A DNA stretch of 64,000 nt from Colwellia piezophila ATCC BAA-637 (GCF_000378625.1 NZ_KB905161.1:430244-494243), one strand, 5' to 3'. Positions 17,930-26,540 are shown, numbered from the stretch's first letter. The notes: a model not told the origin generated them from the letters alone. Translations and numbers: made by a program.

Positions 17930-19249
17930 ATGGACTCGGGTAAACTGCCAAAAATTCTTATAGTTGATGATGAGCCTAATAATTTGCGCGTTTATGAGCG
18001 CACCTTGGCCTCGCTAAATGTTGATATTGTTAAAGCTCTTTCTGGACAACAAGCACTTGCTGTAGCCCATAAACATGACTTTGCCCTGATCCTAATGGAT
18101 GTACAAATGCCTTGTATGGATGGCTTTGAAACCGCCTCTTTAATTCTTGAACACCCGAAAACCAGCCATATTCCGGTTATATTTATCACCGCATTTGCCC
18201 GTGACGAGGTTTTTGAATTTAAAGGTTATGCCAGCGGTGCGGTAGATTACTTAGTAAAACCGATCAATGAAGATATTGTCCGCAGCAAGGTCGCTGTTTT
18301 TTTGGAGTTACATAAAGAAAAACAGCGATTAGACCATGCCTGTAAAGTACGCGCGCAAGCCGAAGCCGAACTGAGAGTACATAAGGAGCACTTGGAAGAG
18401 CTAGTGAAAGAGCGTACCCAAGAGTTACAAAATTCTATTGAAAATTTAATGGCTACTCAAAATCAGTTGGTCGAATCGGAAAAGATGGCTTCATTGGGAC
18501 GTTTAGTCGCGGGGGTTGCCCACGAACTTAATACACCAATTGGCATTAGCATAACAGGCGCTTCTTTTTTACAAGAAAAACTACAGGAGTTAAAAGAAGT
18601 TTTTGAACAAGGAGAAATTCGCCGGAAAGATCTGGCTAATTTTATTGAGTGTGCACCAAAATCAGTTGAGATTATATTAACTAATTTAAACCGAGCTGCA
18701 GAACAAATTGCCAATTTCAAGCTAGTGGCCGTTGATCAAACCAGTGAAAGAAAACGTAAAATTAACTTGATCAGTTACATAAAAAAAGTCGTTAATAGCT
18801 TATCGCCGGCAATTAATAAAGCCCACCATACTATAGAGATATCTGGTGAGCAATCGATTGAACTGAATACTATTCCTGGAGATATCTCACAAATTATTAC
18901 CAACCTAGTAATGAATTCAATTTATCATGCCTATGAAAATGATCAGCAAGGGCTTATAAAGGTTAACGTGCAACAACATAACAACAATATTCGCCTAACA
19001 TACAGCGATGATGGTAATGGCATGGCGAAGGAGATGAGTCAGATGATTTTCGAACCATTTGTCACCACAAAACGTGGTTCAGGTGGCAGTGGTTTGGGCA
19101 TGTATATTGTGTATAATTTAGTTAGCCAAAATTTAGCGGGGAAAATTACCTGTGTAAGCGAGCTAGAAAAAGGCACACAGTTTATTATGGAATTCCCCAT
19201 CATCAATAATAAACTAGAGAATAAACTAGAAAAAAAACTCCATAATTGA
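17930..19249 (+). CDS. Response regulator - histidine kinase fusion (REC-HisKA-HATPase), soluble
   Basis: 439 residues with no membrane segment. The receiver domain (about 8-125) has DDE at 13-15, phosphoacceptor Asp57 in LMDVQMP and Lys in YLVKPI. A coiled coil (about 130-185) leads to a HisKA-like segment with His198 in AGVAHELNTPIGIS, the 'AHELNNP' type of the HWE/4 subfamily. The HATPase has NLVMNSIYHAY, DDGNGM and GSGGSGLGMYIV. It would take phosphate from the hybrid kinase and relay or reset it. It is the last gene of the hybrid kinase-cheR-cheB group, with a one-base gap to cheB. The C-terminus is a short Lys/Asn-rich repeat (NKLENKLEKKL). Confidence 0.87.
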   Translation: MDSGKLPKILIVDDEPNNLRVYERTLASLNVDIVKALSGQQALAVAHKHDFALILMDVQMPCMDGFETASLILEHPKTSHIPVIFITAFARDEVFEFKGYASGAVDYLVKPINEDIVRSKVAVFLELHKEKQRLDHACKVRAQAEAELRVHKEHLEELVKERTQELQNSIENLMATQNQLVESEKMASLGRLVAGVAHELNTPIGISITGASFLQEKLQELKEVFEQGEIRRKDLANFIECAPKSVEIILTNLNRAAEQIANFKLVAVDQTSERKRKINLISYIKKVVNSLSPAINKAHHTIEISGEQSIELNTIPGDISQIITNLVMNSIYHAYENDQQGLIKVNVQQHNNNIRLTYSDDGNGMAKEMSQMIFEPFVTTKRGSGGSGLGMYIVYNLVSQNLAGKITCVSELEKGTQFIMEFPIINNKLENKLEKKLHN

Positions 19250-19400
19250 TCGCTATTTTCCTGTTAATGCCCAACCAAAATCCTGCTTACCATGTACTTT
19301 AACTGTCAATAGTTCTAGCCAGTTGACTGCCAACTATTTGTAACTTTTAGTAATCTACTGTTCAACCAGTAAATAATTCATATACAATCAACATATTAAC

Positions 19401-19420
19401 AATTACTGTCTACAGTAATT
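19401..19420. promoter_or_regulatory. 20-bp palindrome, candidate operator for the amino-sugar genes
   Basis: AATTACTGTCTACAGTAATT is a palindrome with 9-base arms and a two-base centre. It lies 37-56 bases before the start of the truncated GH109 gene, in the position expected for a repressor operator. Which regulator binds it is unknown; a LacI- or GntR-type sugar repressor is a reasonable guess. The rest of the 207-base gap holds no other clear signal. Confidence 0.5.
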
Positions 19421-19456
19421 GCATACATTAATACCAATTAAGTCAGAGATAAATTT

Positions 19457-19738
19457 ATGAGTCAAGATCGTCGCCAATTTCTTAAATCTGTTGCTGCTAT
19501 AACGGCTGCAGGTGTTGCTACTAGCGTAACCGCAGGTTGCGCTTCTTCAACACCAACAACATCAGGCTCACCTATTGCCCAAGGCAAGTCGGTTATGGGC
19601 TTAGTTGTTGCTAAAATGGACGTTGTTCGAATTGGCTTTATTGGTGTTGGTGAACGAGGCTCTGGTCACGTTAAGCATTACTGTCATATTGATGGTGTGG
19701 AAAGCAAAACCACTTGCAGTGGTGAGTTAAATGACTAG
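19457..19738 (+). pseudogene. Truncated GH109 alpha-N-acetylgalactosaminidase (Tat lipoprotein), N-terminal remnant
   Basis: 93 residues remain of a protein normally about 450 long. The N-terminus has a Tat signal (DRRQFLK) and a lipobox (TAGC). The sequence GKSVMGLVVAKMDVVRIGFIG then leads into the NAD-binding loop GVGERGSGHV. This run is diagnostic of the Gfo/Idh/MocA-type GH109 glycosidases of marine bacteria (from family knowledge). Homology stops at about residue 87, after ESKTTC where CDT would be expected, and a stop codon follows within six codons. The remainder, including the catalytic domain, is missing. The stop overlaps the ATG of the following nucleotidyltransferase, so the deletion fused this promoter to that gene. 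Confidence 0.8.
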
Positions 19739-20612
19739 TCTTGTTATTTTAGCCGCCGGATTAGGCTCTCGTTTTGGCGGCAATAAACAGCTAGCTGAGT
19801 TTGGTCCGCTGCAACTGACGTTAATGGAATACAACCTAATTAACGCGGCTAATGCGGGCTTTAAGCGAGTGATATTTGTTATTCGCCCAGAGCTTGAGTC
19901 ACTACTTCGGCAGCAAGTCATAGGCCGGTTACCGGCAGGTGTTGAATTTGATTTTGCTTGGCAAAGTTTTGATGATTTGCCACAAGGTTGCGTTATCCCT
20001 AAGCAACGCCATAAACCTTTAGGTACGGCGCACGCACTTTGGTGTTGTCGACAATTAATCACCGACAGTTTTGCGGTGATTAATGCCGATGACTTCTATG
20101 GTAAACAAGCTTTTGCTTTATTATTAAAGCAAGCAAGTGCCACACCTAAAGACTATGCAATGGTAGCTTATCAATTAGCAAACACCTTGTCAGATTTTGG
20201 CGGCGTTAACCGAGGTTTATGCAAATTCGATCAGCACGGTTATTTAACCGCCATCGAAGAATGCGAACAAATCAAGGCTACTGCTCAAGCTATCAACGGC
20301 GTTTTGAGCACTAACAAGGCAAACATTACCTTAAGCCCTGTTAGTTTAATCTCAATGAACTGTTGGCTTTTTAACGCCGATATTTTCTTGGCGCTAGAGC
20401 AAGCGCTGACTGAGCTACTCAACTCAATAAAAAATAATAAAATGGCGGTTAATCAAGAGTGTTATTTACCTGCGGTAGTGATGCAACAAATTGAACAGAA
20501 AAATAAAAGAGTGAAAGTTTTGAGCACCAACGACAGCTGGTTTGGCTTGACCTATCCTCAAGACTGTGAGCAAGTTGATGAGAAAGTTACTGCACTATTT
20601 GCTAAAAAATAG
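19731..20612 (+). CDS. Sugar-phosphate nucleotidyltransferase-like protein
   Basis: 293 residues. The nucleotide-binding signature LAAGLGSRFGGNKQLAEFGP lies at residues 7-26, and a metal-binding INADDFYG near residue 118 completes an NTP-transferase (GT-A like) fold. The family includes UTP/GTP:sugar-1-phosphate transferases. It is followed by a NahK-like hexosamine 1-kinase, so it probably activates the kinase product (for example GalNAc-1-phosphate) or a related sugar phosphate; the exact nucleotide and sugar are inference. Its start overlaps the truncated GH109 frame (ATG within its last codons), and it is likely translated from the same message. Confidence 0.72.
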   Translation: MTSLVILAAGLGSRFGGNKQLAEFGPLQLTLMEYNLINAANAGFKRVIFVIRPELESLLRQQVIGRLPAGVEFDFAWQSFDDLPQGCVIPKQRHKPLGTAHALWCCRQLITDSFAVINADDFYGKQAFALLLKQASATPKDYAMVAYQLANTLSDFGGVNRGLCKFDQHGYLTAIEECEQIKATAQAINGVLSTNKANITLSPVSLISMNCWLFNADIFLALEQALTELLNSIKNNKMAVNQECYLPAVVMQQIEQKNKRVKVLSTNDSWFGLTYPQDCEQVDEKVTALFAKK

Positions 20613-20744
20613 TACTATTTGGCGCTAATTTGTCATACGTTAATGGTTTGCAGATTAACGTGTTAGCCTAAGCAGACCAGTAAAACTTACTCGTCTAATG
20701 ACAGCGCTAACAATATCATCACTACAAGATAAGTATTAAAAGCA

Positions 20745-21824
20745 ATGGAAAACAAAATAGCATCACTACATACGGATATAGACTCAGTACTTAACAACTA
20801 TGATTTTGACTTTTCACAAGTTGAAGTTACCACGTTAGGTAATGGTCATATTAATAATACTTATAAATTGGCAACCCCTGACTTTGAATTTGTCTTACAG
20901 CAAATTAATCACGATATTTTCCCTAAAACCGTTGAATTAAGCTGTAATGCACAAAAAATTAATTTGCACCTACTCGCACAGAAGAATCGCGGTAACTATC
21001 CGTTAAGAGTACCTGGGCAAGTATTAACCAAAGCAGGCGAAACTTGTATTAAAATTGGTGCTAATTACTGGCGTTTAATGGAGTTTATTAGCGGCTCTTA
21101 TACCTTAGAAGAAGTTGAATCTACTGAGCAAGCAGCCCTCGTTGCGACAGCCTTCGCACAATTCAGTTGTGCGTTGAGCGACTTCCCTGTAAATGACATC
21201 GCTGTCATCATCGAAGACTTCCATGACATCAGCTTTCGCATGAGTCAGCTTAAAGAAGCTGTTGACAATAATCATCAGGATCGTTTAGCGGACTGCCAAG
21301 CTTTAGTCAATTTTTGCTTTAATCAACAGGACTTTATAAACCATGTGGTCGACATCAGTAAAAAATTACCACTGCATGTAACTCATAACGATACTAAGAT
21401 AAACAACCTACTATTTACTGCTGGTGATAAGCCCTGTGCGGTCATCGATCTTGATACCTGTATGCCGGGGTTATTAATGCATGACTTTGGCGACATGGTT
21501 AGAACCTGTTGCAGTAATCTGGCAGAAGACGATACCAGTACCGAGAAGATGGTGCTCAACCTTGATATATTTACCGCGCTTATTCAAAACTATCAGAATA
21601 CTTTTGGTGATAAAATGACCGCACTTGAAAAAGAGAGCTTAATTGTAGGCGCTAAATTATTACCCTTTATTATCGGTACACGTTTTTTAACCGATCATTT
21701 AAACGGCGATAACTATTTTCAAGTAAGCCGTGAGAATCACAATTTAGATCGCGCTATCAGCCAAGTGCAGTTATATAGTTTAGTATGCGAAGCCGAGCCT
21801 GAGTTAGTAAAACTAGCGCAGTAA
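20745..21824 (+). CDS. NahK-like N-acetylhexosamine 1-kinase (APH family)
   Basis: 359 residues. It belongs to the aminoglycoside-phosphotransferase / choline-kinase fold: TLGNGHINNTYKL near residue 30 (nucleotide loop), VTHNDTKINNLLF near 213 (catalytic Brenner motif with Asp), and VIDLDTCMPGLLMHDFGDMV near 233 (metal-binding). This combination matches N-acetylhexosamine 1-kinases such as NahK from the GNB/LNB pathway. Together with the nucleotidyltransferase and GH109 remnant it suggests salvage of GalNAc or GlcNAc released from glycans. With the glycosidase broken, the pathway would depend on free sugar or another hydrolase. It is followed by repeats, not by another gene. Confidence 0.75.
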   Translation: MENKIASLHTDIDSVLNNYDFDFSQVEVTTLGNGHINNTYKLATPDFEFVLQQINHDIFPKTVELSCNAQKINLHLLAQKNRGNYPLRVPGQVLTKAGETCIKIGANYWRLMEFISGSYTLEEVESTEQAALVATAFAQFSCALSDFPVNDIAVIIEDFHDISFRMSQLKEAVDNNHQDRLADCQALVNFCFNQQDFINHVVDISKKLPLHVTHNDTKINNLLFTAGDKPCAVIDLDTCMPGLLMHDFGDMVRTCCSNLAEDDTSTEKMVLNLDIFTALIQNYQNTFGDKMTALEKESLIVGAKLLPFIIGTRFLTDHLNGDNYFQVSRENHNLDRAISQVQLYSLVCEAEPELVKLAQ

Positions 21825-21912
21825 ATCTTTTACCCATAAACATCTACCTGTGCCATGACTTATTGATCAATTCTTTAACCTGCCTATGCACATGACTCAG
21901 CAATGTTCGCTG

Positions 21913-22026
21913 TAGGAGGGTGTTTACGCCCGAACAGGGTTTGATGCCGGATGGGATGTTCGGCTGTATTCGCATTGTTCGCGGCTAAAGCCGGCTCCTA
22001 CAGGGAGGGTGTTTACGCCCGAACGT
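21913..22026. repeat. Palindromic REP/BIME-like repeat unit
   Basis: Two palindromic modules face each other: GGGTGTTTACGCCCGAAC (module B) and, in inverse, the module with core GGCTTTAGCCGCGAAC (module A), each ending in TGTAGGAG or its complement. A second copy of module B follows. The same modules recur in at least six other gaps of this window. They resemble bacterial interspersed mosaic elements; no RAYT transposase gene is present here. Confidence 0.88.
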
Positions 22027-22190
22027 TTGTTACATAGCCATGTGATTTTGTTGTTGTTAATCTTTTCTCGGTGAGGACGAAGTCCCTCGGTGTTCTCGGT
22101 GGTGATACTTGTTTTGTGTCTTAAGATAATCAAGCAGCGATAAGTGATGAATAGAATTTATACCACCGAGGTCACAGAGCCGCTTCGCTG
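22005..22190 (+). repeat. Long dispersed repeat, copy 1 (inverted copy at 31689-31876)
   Basis: About 186 bases are nearly identical to the reverse complement of 31689-31876, with only scattered substitutions and small indels. It starts in module B (GGGTGTTTACGCCCGAA), passes through TCTTTTCTCGGTGAGGACG and a second CGGTGGTGATAC segment, and ends in ACCACCGAGGTCACAGAG. The latter segments belong to the CAC(C/A)GAG repeat family that also flanks the GxxExxY gene. The pair is inverted and about 9.5 kb apart. The region from 22191 to 22395 holds no gene or other clear signal. Confidence 0.85.
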
Positions 22191-22395
22191 TCATTTCCGC
22201 TATAAAGCCACCTCCACAACACTCACTTCCCAAATGATATGCATTGCCGCAATTTCCCCCCTTATTCTGCTGTGATACTTCTGTGATACTTATGCAATGA
22301 AATGACTCACAAAAAATGATAAAACCGTGATCTCACACCGATAATTCACCGACATACTCTCTATTACTTTAACAACATTAGCTTTAACAATATTA

Positions 22396-22470
22396 GTGCT
22401 AACAAGCTTAGTGCTAACAAACTTAGTGCTAACAAACTTAGTGCTAACAAGCTTAGTGCTAACAAAAGTA
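22396..22470 (+). repeat. Five tandem 15-bp repeats just upstream of the spondin-kinase gene
   Basis: The unit GTGCTAACAAGCTTA (with G/A variation at one position) occurs five times at 22396-22470; the last copy is diverged. The repeats end 24 bases before the ATG at 22495 and its AAGGAAAG ribosome site. The frame through them is open and would encode VLTSL/VLTNL repeats, but the signal peptide and ribosome site favour the later start, so they are probably in the leader. Confidence 0.9.
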
Positions 22471-22494
22471 ACTCTAACGACCAAGGAAAGTATC

Positions 22495-23511
22495 ATGAAA
22501 GTAATCAAAAAATCAGCCATCAAGTCGACAATAAGCCTACTGGCACTAGCGCTAGCGAGTTCAACGACCATGGCACAAGAATTATCCATTACCGTCACTA
22601 ATTTAACGCAAGGTTTGCATTTCACCCCTGTCGTTACCGCTGCCCATATGAGTGACAATCACCTCTTTATGGCCGGTGAAATGGCCAGTATTGAACTACA
22701 AGCCATGGCCGAGGGCGGTGATATTTCAAGCTTAGTCAGTATGTTATCCAATAGCGACGCCAATATTAATGAAAACCCAGCCGCCGGTTTATTAGCACCG
22801 GCAATGTCAGCAAGTTTTAGTTTAAGCAATGATAGCGCCAATACTCACCTGTCTCACGACTTACGAACGCCATTAGCGACCATGCAAGGCTATATTGAAA
22901 CCTTAGCAATTAAAGGGGCTGACTTATCCAACACTGAGCAACAAGAGTATTTAGCGACAGTTCAGCGCAACGTAACGCAGTTAAAGCGCCTGATTGATCA
23001 AATATTTGAACTGGCGCATCTAGAAAATGGCCAAGTGACGGTTAATTTAGAAACCTTTGCCATCGGTGAACTATTACACGACATTTTGGCAAAATTTACC
23101 TTAACAGCCGCCGATAAGAAAATCAGCCTACTTTTAAGGCCTCAACCCTGTCAATTTATGGTGTACTCTGATATTGCTAAGTTAGAGCGAATCATGACCA
23201 ATTTATTAGAAAATGCCCTCAGACATACCGCGATGGGGGGTGAAATAGTGATGACTGTCGAACAACTGACATCACAGATAAAAGTCAGTGTTACCGACAA
23301 TGGTAGTGGTATCAGTAAAGAAGATATCGCCTACATCTTTGATGCCAGATATAGGGCCAGTAACGCCATAGAGGACAATATCCAACATACCGGTTTAGGG
23401 TTAGCGATTAGCCAGAAATTATCTCAGGTGCTCAATTCCGAGCTAATGGTCAAAAGTGAGTTGGGTTATGGCAGCAGCTTTTCATTATCATTACCGACGC
23501 TAAAACCATAA
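22495..23511 (+). CDS. Chimeric protein: signal peptide + spondin_N domain fused to a histidine-kinase core
   Basis: 338 residues. Residues 1-25 are a signal peptide ending in TMAQ, with an excellent ribosome site AAGGAAAG upstream. Residues 26-118 match a Spondin_N domain of the marine bacterial type: ITVTNLTQGLHFTPVVTAAH, LFMAGEMAS, MAEGGDIS, ENPAAGLLAPA. At about residue 118 the sequence changes abruptly into HLSHDLRTPLATMQGYIETL with His121, followed by N-box LLENALRHT, G1 VTDNGSGI and G2 GLGLAIS. There is no membrane segment between the parts and no sensor. The likely origin is a deletion joining a spondin gene to a neighbouring kinase gene. The kinase would be exported, where ATP is absent, so it may be non-functional. 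Confidence 0.8.
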   Translation: MKVIKKSAIKSTISLLALALASSTTMAQELSITVTNLTQGLHFTPVVTAAHMSDNHLFMAGEMASIELQAMAEGGDISSLVSMLSNSDANINENPAAGLLAPAMSASFSLSNDSANTHLSHDLRTPLATMQGYIETLAIKGADLSNTEQQEYLATVQRNVTQLKRLIDQIFELAHLENGQVTVNLETFAIGELLHDILAKFTLTAADKKISLLLRPQPCQFMVYSDIAKLERIMTNLLENALRHTAMGGEIVMTVEQLTSQIKVSVTDNGSGISKEDIAYIFDARYRASNAIEDNIQHTGLGLAISQKLSQVLNSELMVKSELGYGSSFSLSLPTLKP

Positions 23512-23560
23512 AACTGCCGCTGCCATTTCAGCTAAACAGTGCTTAGCGTTAAACAGTTAC

Positions 23561-23875
23561 CTAATCAATTATGCGGTATATTTCCCACTTAGGCGTGCCG
23601 GAAACAACAAAGGGCTCTAATTTTTTACTCCACTCAAGATGCGCGTCTATCTCGCCCAGTTTTTGCCAAGCCTCACTGAGCTCGGTTAGGTTAGCAATGG
23701 TTATTTCTGAGATAACACTCGACTCTAATGCACCAACAGAGCCTACCAAAATACGAGAGTTCTCTTTGGTCCACCCTATTTGCGAGCCTATTTCATCGAA
23801 CCATTTAGTTAAGGAGTCAACCACTTCAGGTTTGTGACCAAATTTTGCATCAATACACCATCGTGCAATCATCAT
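23561..23875 (-). CDS. Hypothetical protein, possibly a small alpha/beta-barrel-like monomer
   Basis: 104 residues, no signal peptide. GGAG lies a suitable distance before the ATG at 23875, which supports translation from this strand rather than from the overlapping plus-strand frame. Beginning MMIARWCIDAKFGHKPEVVD and containing RILVGSVGALESSVISEITI, then EIDAHLEWSKKLEPFVVSG, the pattern of beta strand, helix, and acidic/aromatic helix resembles dimeric alpha/beta-barrel proteins (ABM/NIPSNAP-like). I do not recognise a specific family and assign no function. It stands alone, convergent with the chimera gene. Confidence 0.55.
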   Translation of the reverse strand: MMIARWCIDAKFGHKPEVVDSLTKWFDEIGSQIGWTKENSRILVGSVGALESSVISEITIANLTELSEAWQKLGEIDAHLEWSKKLEPFVVSGTPKWEIYRIID

Positions 23876-24101
23876 TACAATATCTCCAACCGAGAAAAGT
23901 CATAGATGATAAGTATGATTCATCTAGGTGGGATTACCATTTAAGTCATTATTTAGTATTTACTCACTTGTAAAGAAAACAACTATCAACAAATAATAAT
24001 GAAATACTTACCATAATCTATAATAAAAAATAAGAAAGTTAATTATCACCATGAGTACGCCAAAAAATAATTAACGCTTCATTTAAATAGTAGGGAAAAC
24101 A

Positions 24102-26036
24102 GTGTCGAAGCATTTAATTCAACTTAATAGTGTTCAACCCTCCTGTCAGTATCGGCTGTTTTTTCTGCCGTTATTAGTGCTCATTACACTCTGTTTTATG
24201 AGCATGCCCGGTTATGCAGAAACGCTACATCCTCAGTGGTTACAAGAGTCCCTCGATAAAGCGGATAAACTTAATGATAAAAACCCGGTACTCGCGCTTG
24301 AGTTTACTCAAGACCTGCTTGCTAATCACAATGACCAGCTGTCTACCCCTGGCAAAGCGGCTCTTATCGCTCGCCTAGCGGAATATCAATATTATTTAGG
24401 TCATAACGAGAAAAGCTTAAAAAACATAGAGCTTTTTTACACACTAAGTCCCGACTTAAACACTTTTGACGGCATATCAGTACTCATCACCCATGGCGGT
24501 ATTTTAGACGGCCTCGCCAAGCCCAAAGAGGCGATGAAGTTATACTTACAGGCTGAGGCCATAGCTAAAGCCATAGAAAGTAAAAAGCTATTGGCCGAGA
24601 CATACGGCAGCATAGCAGGATCATTTGCTCGCATTAACAACGATAGTGAAGCCTTAAAGTATTATCACCAAGCCTATTTACACCTTGAGGCCATTGGCGA
24701 TAAATTAGAAATGGCGTACTTAAAAATACAAATGTCTATTTCATATTCCAATATTTTTGATGATAAAAACGCTATTAAACTCGCTAAAGAAGCTATTAGC
24801 TACTTCAAAAACAATGAATATATTTTTGATGAGCTTTTTGGTCACAGCACACTAGCGAGAATTTTCATGGCCGTTAAGGACTATGATAGCGCCATAACAG
24901 AGTATCAACAGGTGATGGCATTATCACAACAAGTGGGCAAAGATAGCCTAATTGAAGTGGCTTATATCGGCTTAGCGAAAGCTTTTCATTGGAAAAAACA
25001 GCATGATAAAGCGCGTCATTATTTTAACTTATACCAACAAGTTCACCAACACTCGGATAGCCCCTTCGCCCAGATTGATGATTTAGTGCTTAGTGCCTCA
25101 ATTTCCATTGCCGAACAAGATATCAGCTCCGCAGTTCAGAGCTTAAAGTATGCGGATGAATTATTATTAACCCTAGAGAAAAATAGCGTACTGTCATGGC
25201 GAATTAAAGTGCTTGACTTAAAAGCCGAGCTAGCAATATTTAATCAAGATTATCAAAGTGCCTTTCAATTACAGAAAGAAGCACGCAAACTAGTGAGTAG
25301 CTACCAAAATATTGAACGAGAGAAGATACGCTCTAAATACAAAGTAATGTTTGATATCGACCAAGCACTGCTTCAAAACCAACTACTTGAACGTGACAAG
25401 CAACTTGATAAAGCCGCGCTCGAAAGCGCCCTACAGCAGCAGAGATTGCACTCATTAGTCATCGCTGGCATATCACTTTTTGCCCTAATATTAACTTTTT
25501 TTATTTTACGTCAAGTAAAAAACAGTAAAACACTACATAAGCTAGCCAATACCGATACCTTAACTGAGTTAGCCAATCGTCGTTATACTTTTGCCTCGGC
25601 AGAGAAGTTAATTGTCCAAGCAAAAATCAGCAAACAAGACTTCACCATTATTATTTTTGATATTGATCACTTTAAAGCAGTCAATGACACCTTTGGCCAT
25701 ACCGGCGGAGATATTGCGCTTAAAACCATCGCAACTATTGCCAATATACATGTTAGAAACCATGATATTTTAGGGCGAATTGGTGGCGAGGAGTTTTTAG
25801 TGGTATTGCCTGGCACTTCAGTACAGCAAGCATATGAAGTGGCTGAGCGCATACGACATGCCATCAAAGACAAAGACATTATGCTTAAAGGTAAGGTGGT
25901 TAATATATCAGCGAGTTTTGGTATTGCCCAACTGGCCAAACAACACGACAACTTTAATCAACTATTTCACCAGGCCGATATTGCCTTATACCAAGCTAAA
26001 GATAGCGGCAGAAACTGTATCAAGTTAGCTCAGTAA
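24102..26036 (+). CDS. TPR-containing membrane diguanylate cyclase
   Basis: 644 residues from a GTG start with AGGG upstream. An N-terminal hydrophobic signal (FFLPLLVLITLCFMSMPGYA) is followed by about 350 residues of tetratricopeptide-like helical pairs (for example EALKYYHQAYLHLEAIGD and AITEYQQVMALSQQVGKD). A coiled coil leads to a membrane segment at about 448-470 and a cytoplasmic GGDEF domain (about 485-644). The active loop is GGEEF, and RNHD five residues before it is an intact inhibitory site. It should synthesise c-di-GMP in response to something bound by the periplasmic TPR array. It stands alone, ending at a strong terminator at 26082-26108. Confidence 0.9.
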   Translation: MSKHLIQLNSVQPSCQYRLFFLPLLVLITLCFMSMPGYAETLHPQWLQESLDKADKLNDKNPVLALEFTQDLLANHNDQLSTPGKAALIARLAEYQYYLGHNEKSLKNIELFYTLSPDLNTFDGISVLITHGGILDGLAKPKEAMKLYLQAEAIAKAIESKKLLAETYGSIAGSFARINNDSEALKYYHQAYLHLEAIGDKLEMAYLKIQMSISYSNIFDDKNAIKLAKEAISYFKNNEYIFDELFGHSTLARIFMAVKDYDSAITEYQQVMALSQQVGKDSLIEVAYIGLAKAFHWKKQHDKARHYFNLYQQVHQHSDSPFAQIDDLVLSASISIAEQDISSAVQSLKYADELLLTLEKNSVLSWRIKVLDLKAELAIFNQDYQSAFQLQKEARKLVSSYQNIEREKIRSKYKVMFDIDQALLQNQLLERDKQLDKAALESALQQQRLHSLVIAGISLFALILTFFILRQVKNSKTLHKLANTDTLTELANRRYTFASAEKLIVQAKISKQDFTIIIFDIDHFKAVNDTFGHTGGDIALKTIATIANIHVRNHDILGRIGGEEFLVVLPGTSVQQAYEVAERIRHAIKDKDIMLKGKVVNISASFGIAQLAKQHDNFNQLFHQADIALYQAKDSGRNCIKLAQ

Positions 26037-26081
26037 TACCTTAGAGCTTTGGTGTACTCTCAGCAATAAGGCTTTAGTGGT

Positions 26082-26108
26082 AAAAAAGAGCCCAAAGGCT
26101 CTTTTTTA
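26082..26108. terminator. Bidirectional rho-independent terminator
   Basis: AAAAAAGAGCC and GGCTCTTTTTT form an 11-base stem around a 4-5 base loop, with A and T runs on either side. It lies between the convergent TPR-GGDEF gene (plus) and the small outer-membrane protein gene (minus), so it can stop transcription from both directions. Confidence 0.88.
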
Positions 26109-26144
26109 TTTTATTTTAACTAATTACCTTAGCTTTTGCTGGCA

Positions 26145-26540
26145 TTAAAAGGCAAAACGTACACCAATAGCGCCATCAACACTTAATTTAAAATCATCAT
26201 CAAAATTTGCTACTGGCTGCACTTGGCCATACAAATCCCATGCCTTGGCAAACTCCCAAGAAACACCGACCGGTACACGTACTCCATAACCATGGTTCCA
26301 ACCAGCCCAACCGCCGCCAGAAAAATACCAAGATAATGGCGTGGTATTATTAAAGGTACCCGTTTTAACTAAATAATCGACGGCAAAACCACTATCTCCC
26401 ACAACGATATTGTAGTTATCGATTTGTGCCACAATACTTAAATCCATATCTGCCGCGATACCCAACTTAACCGCTGCATGTGCGAAACTAGAAAGCGACA
26501 ATGCCAGCATCAATACGCTGACTAAAAATAGTTTTTTCAT
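26145..26540 (-). CDS. Small outer-membrane-type protein, function unknown
   Basis: 131 residues. A signal peptide ends at SFAHA (about residue 22). The mature part has alternating strands: MDLSIVAQIDNYNIVVGD, FAVDYLVKTG, and a C-terminal strand GAIGVRFAF ending in phenylalanine, as in outer-membrane beta barrels. An aromatic- and glycine-rich middle (WYFSGGGWAGWNHGYG) is notable. The length fits a small 6- to 8-stranded barrel. AGGAATTT precedes the ATG. I do not recognise a named family. It is convergent with the TPR-GGDEF gene. The 297-base gap upstream contains no other visible feature than the promoters of the two divergent genes. Confidence 0.65.
   Translation of the reverse strand: MKKLFLVSVLMLALSLSSFAHAAVKLGIAADMDLSIVAQIDNYNIVVGDSGFAVDYLVKTGTFNNTTPLSWYFSGGGWAGWNHGYGVRVPVGVSWEFAKAWDLYGQVQPVANFDDDFKLSVDGAIGVRFAF

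Noticed and set aside
22396..22494. VLTNL repeat peptide as part of the chimera protein
   Set aside because: The AAGGAAAG site and signal peptide point to ATG at 22495; the upstream in-frame part lacks a ribosome site and would spoil the signal peptide.
23571..23837. Plus-strand frame opposite the small gene 23561-23875
   Set aside because: No ribosome site; the minus-strand frame has GGAG spaced correctly and a plausible protein pattern.
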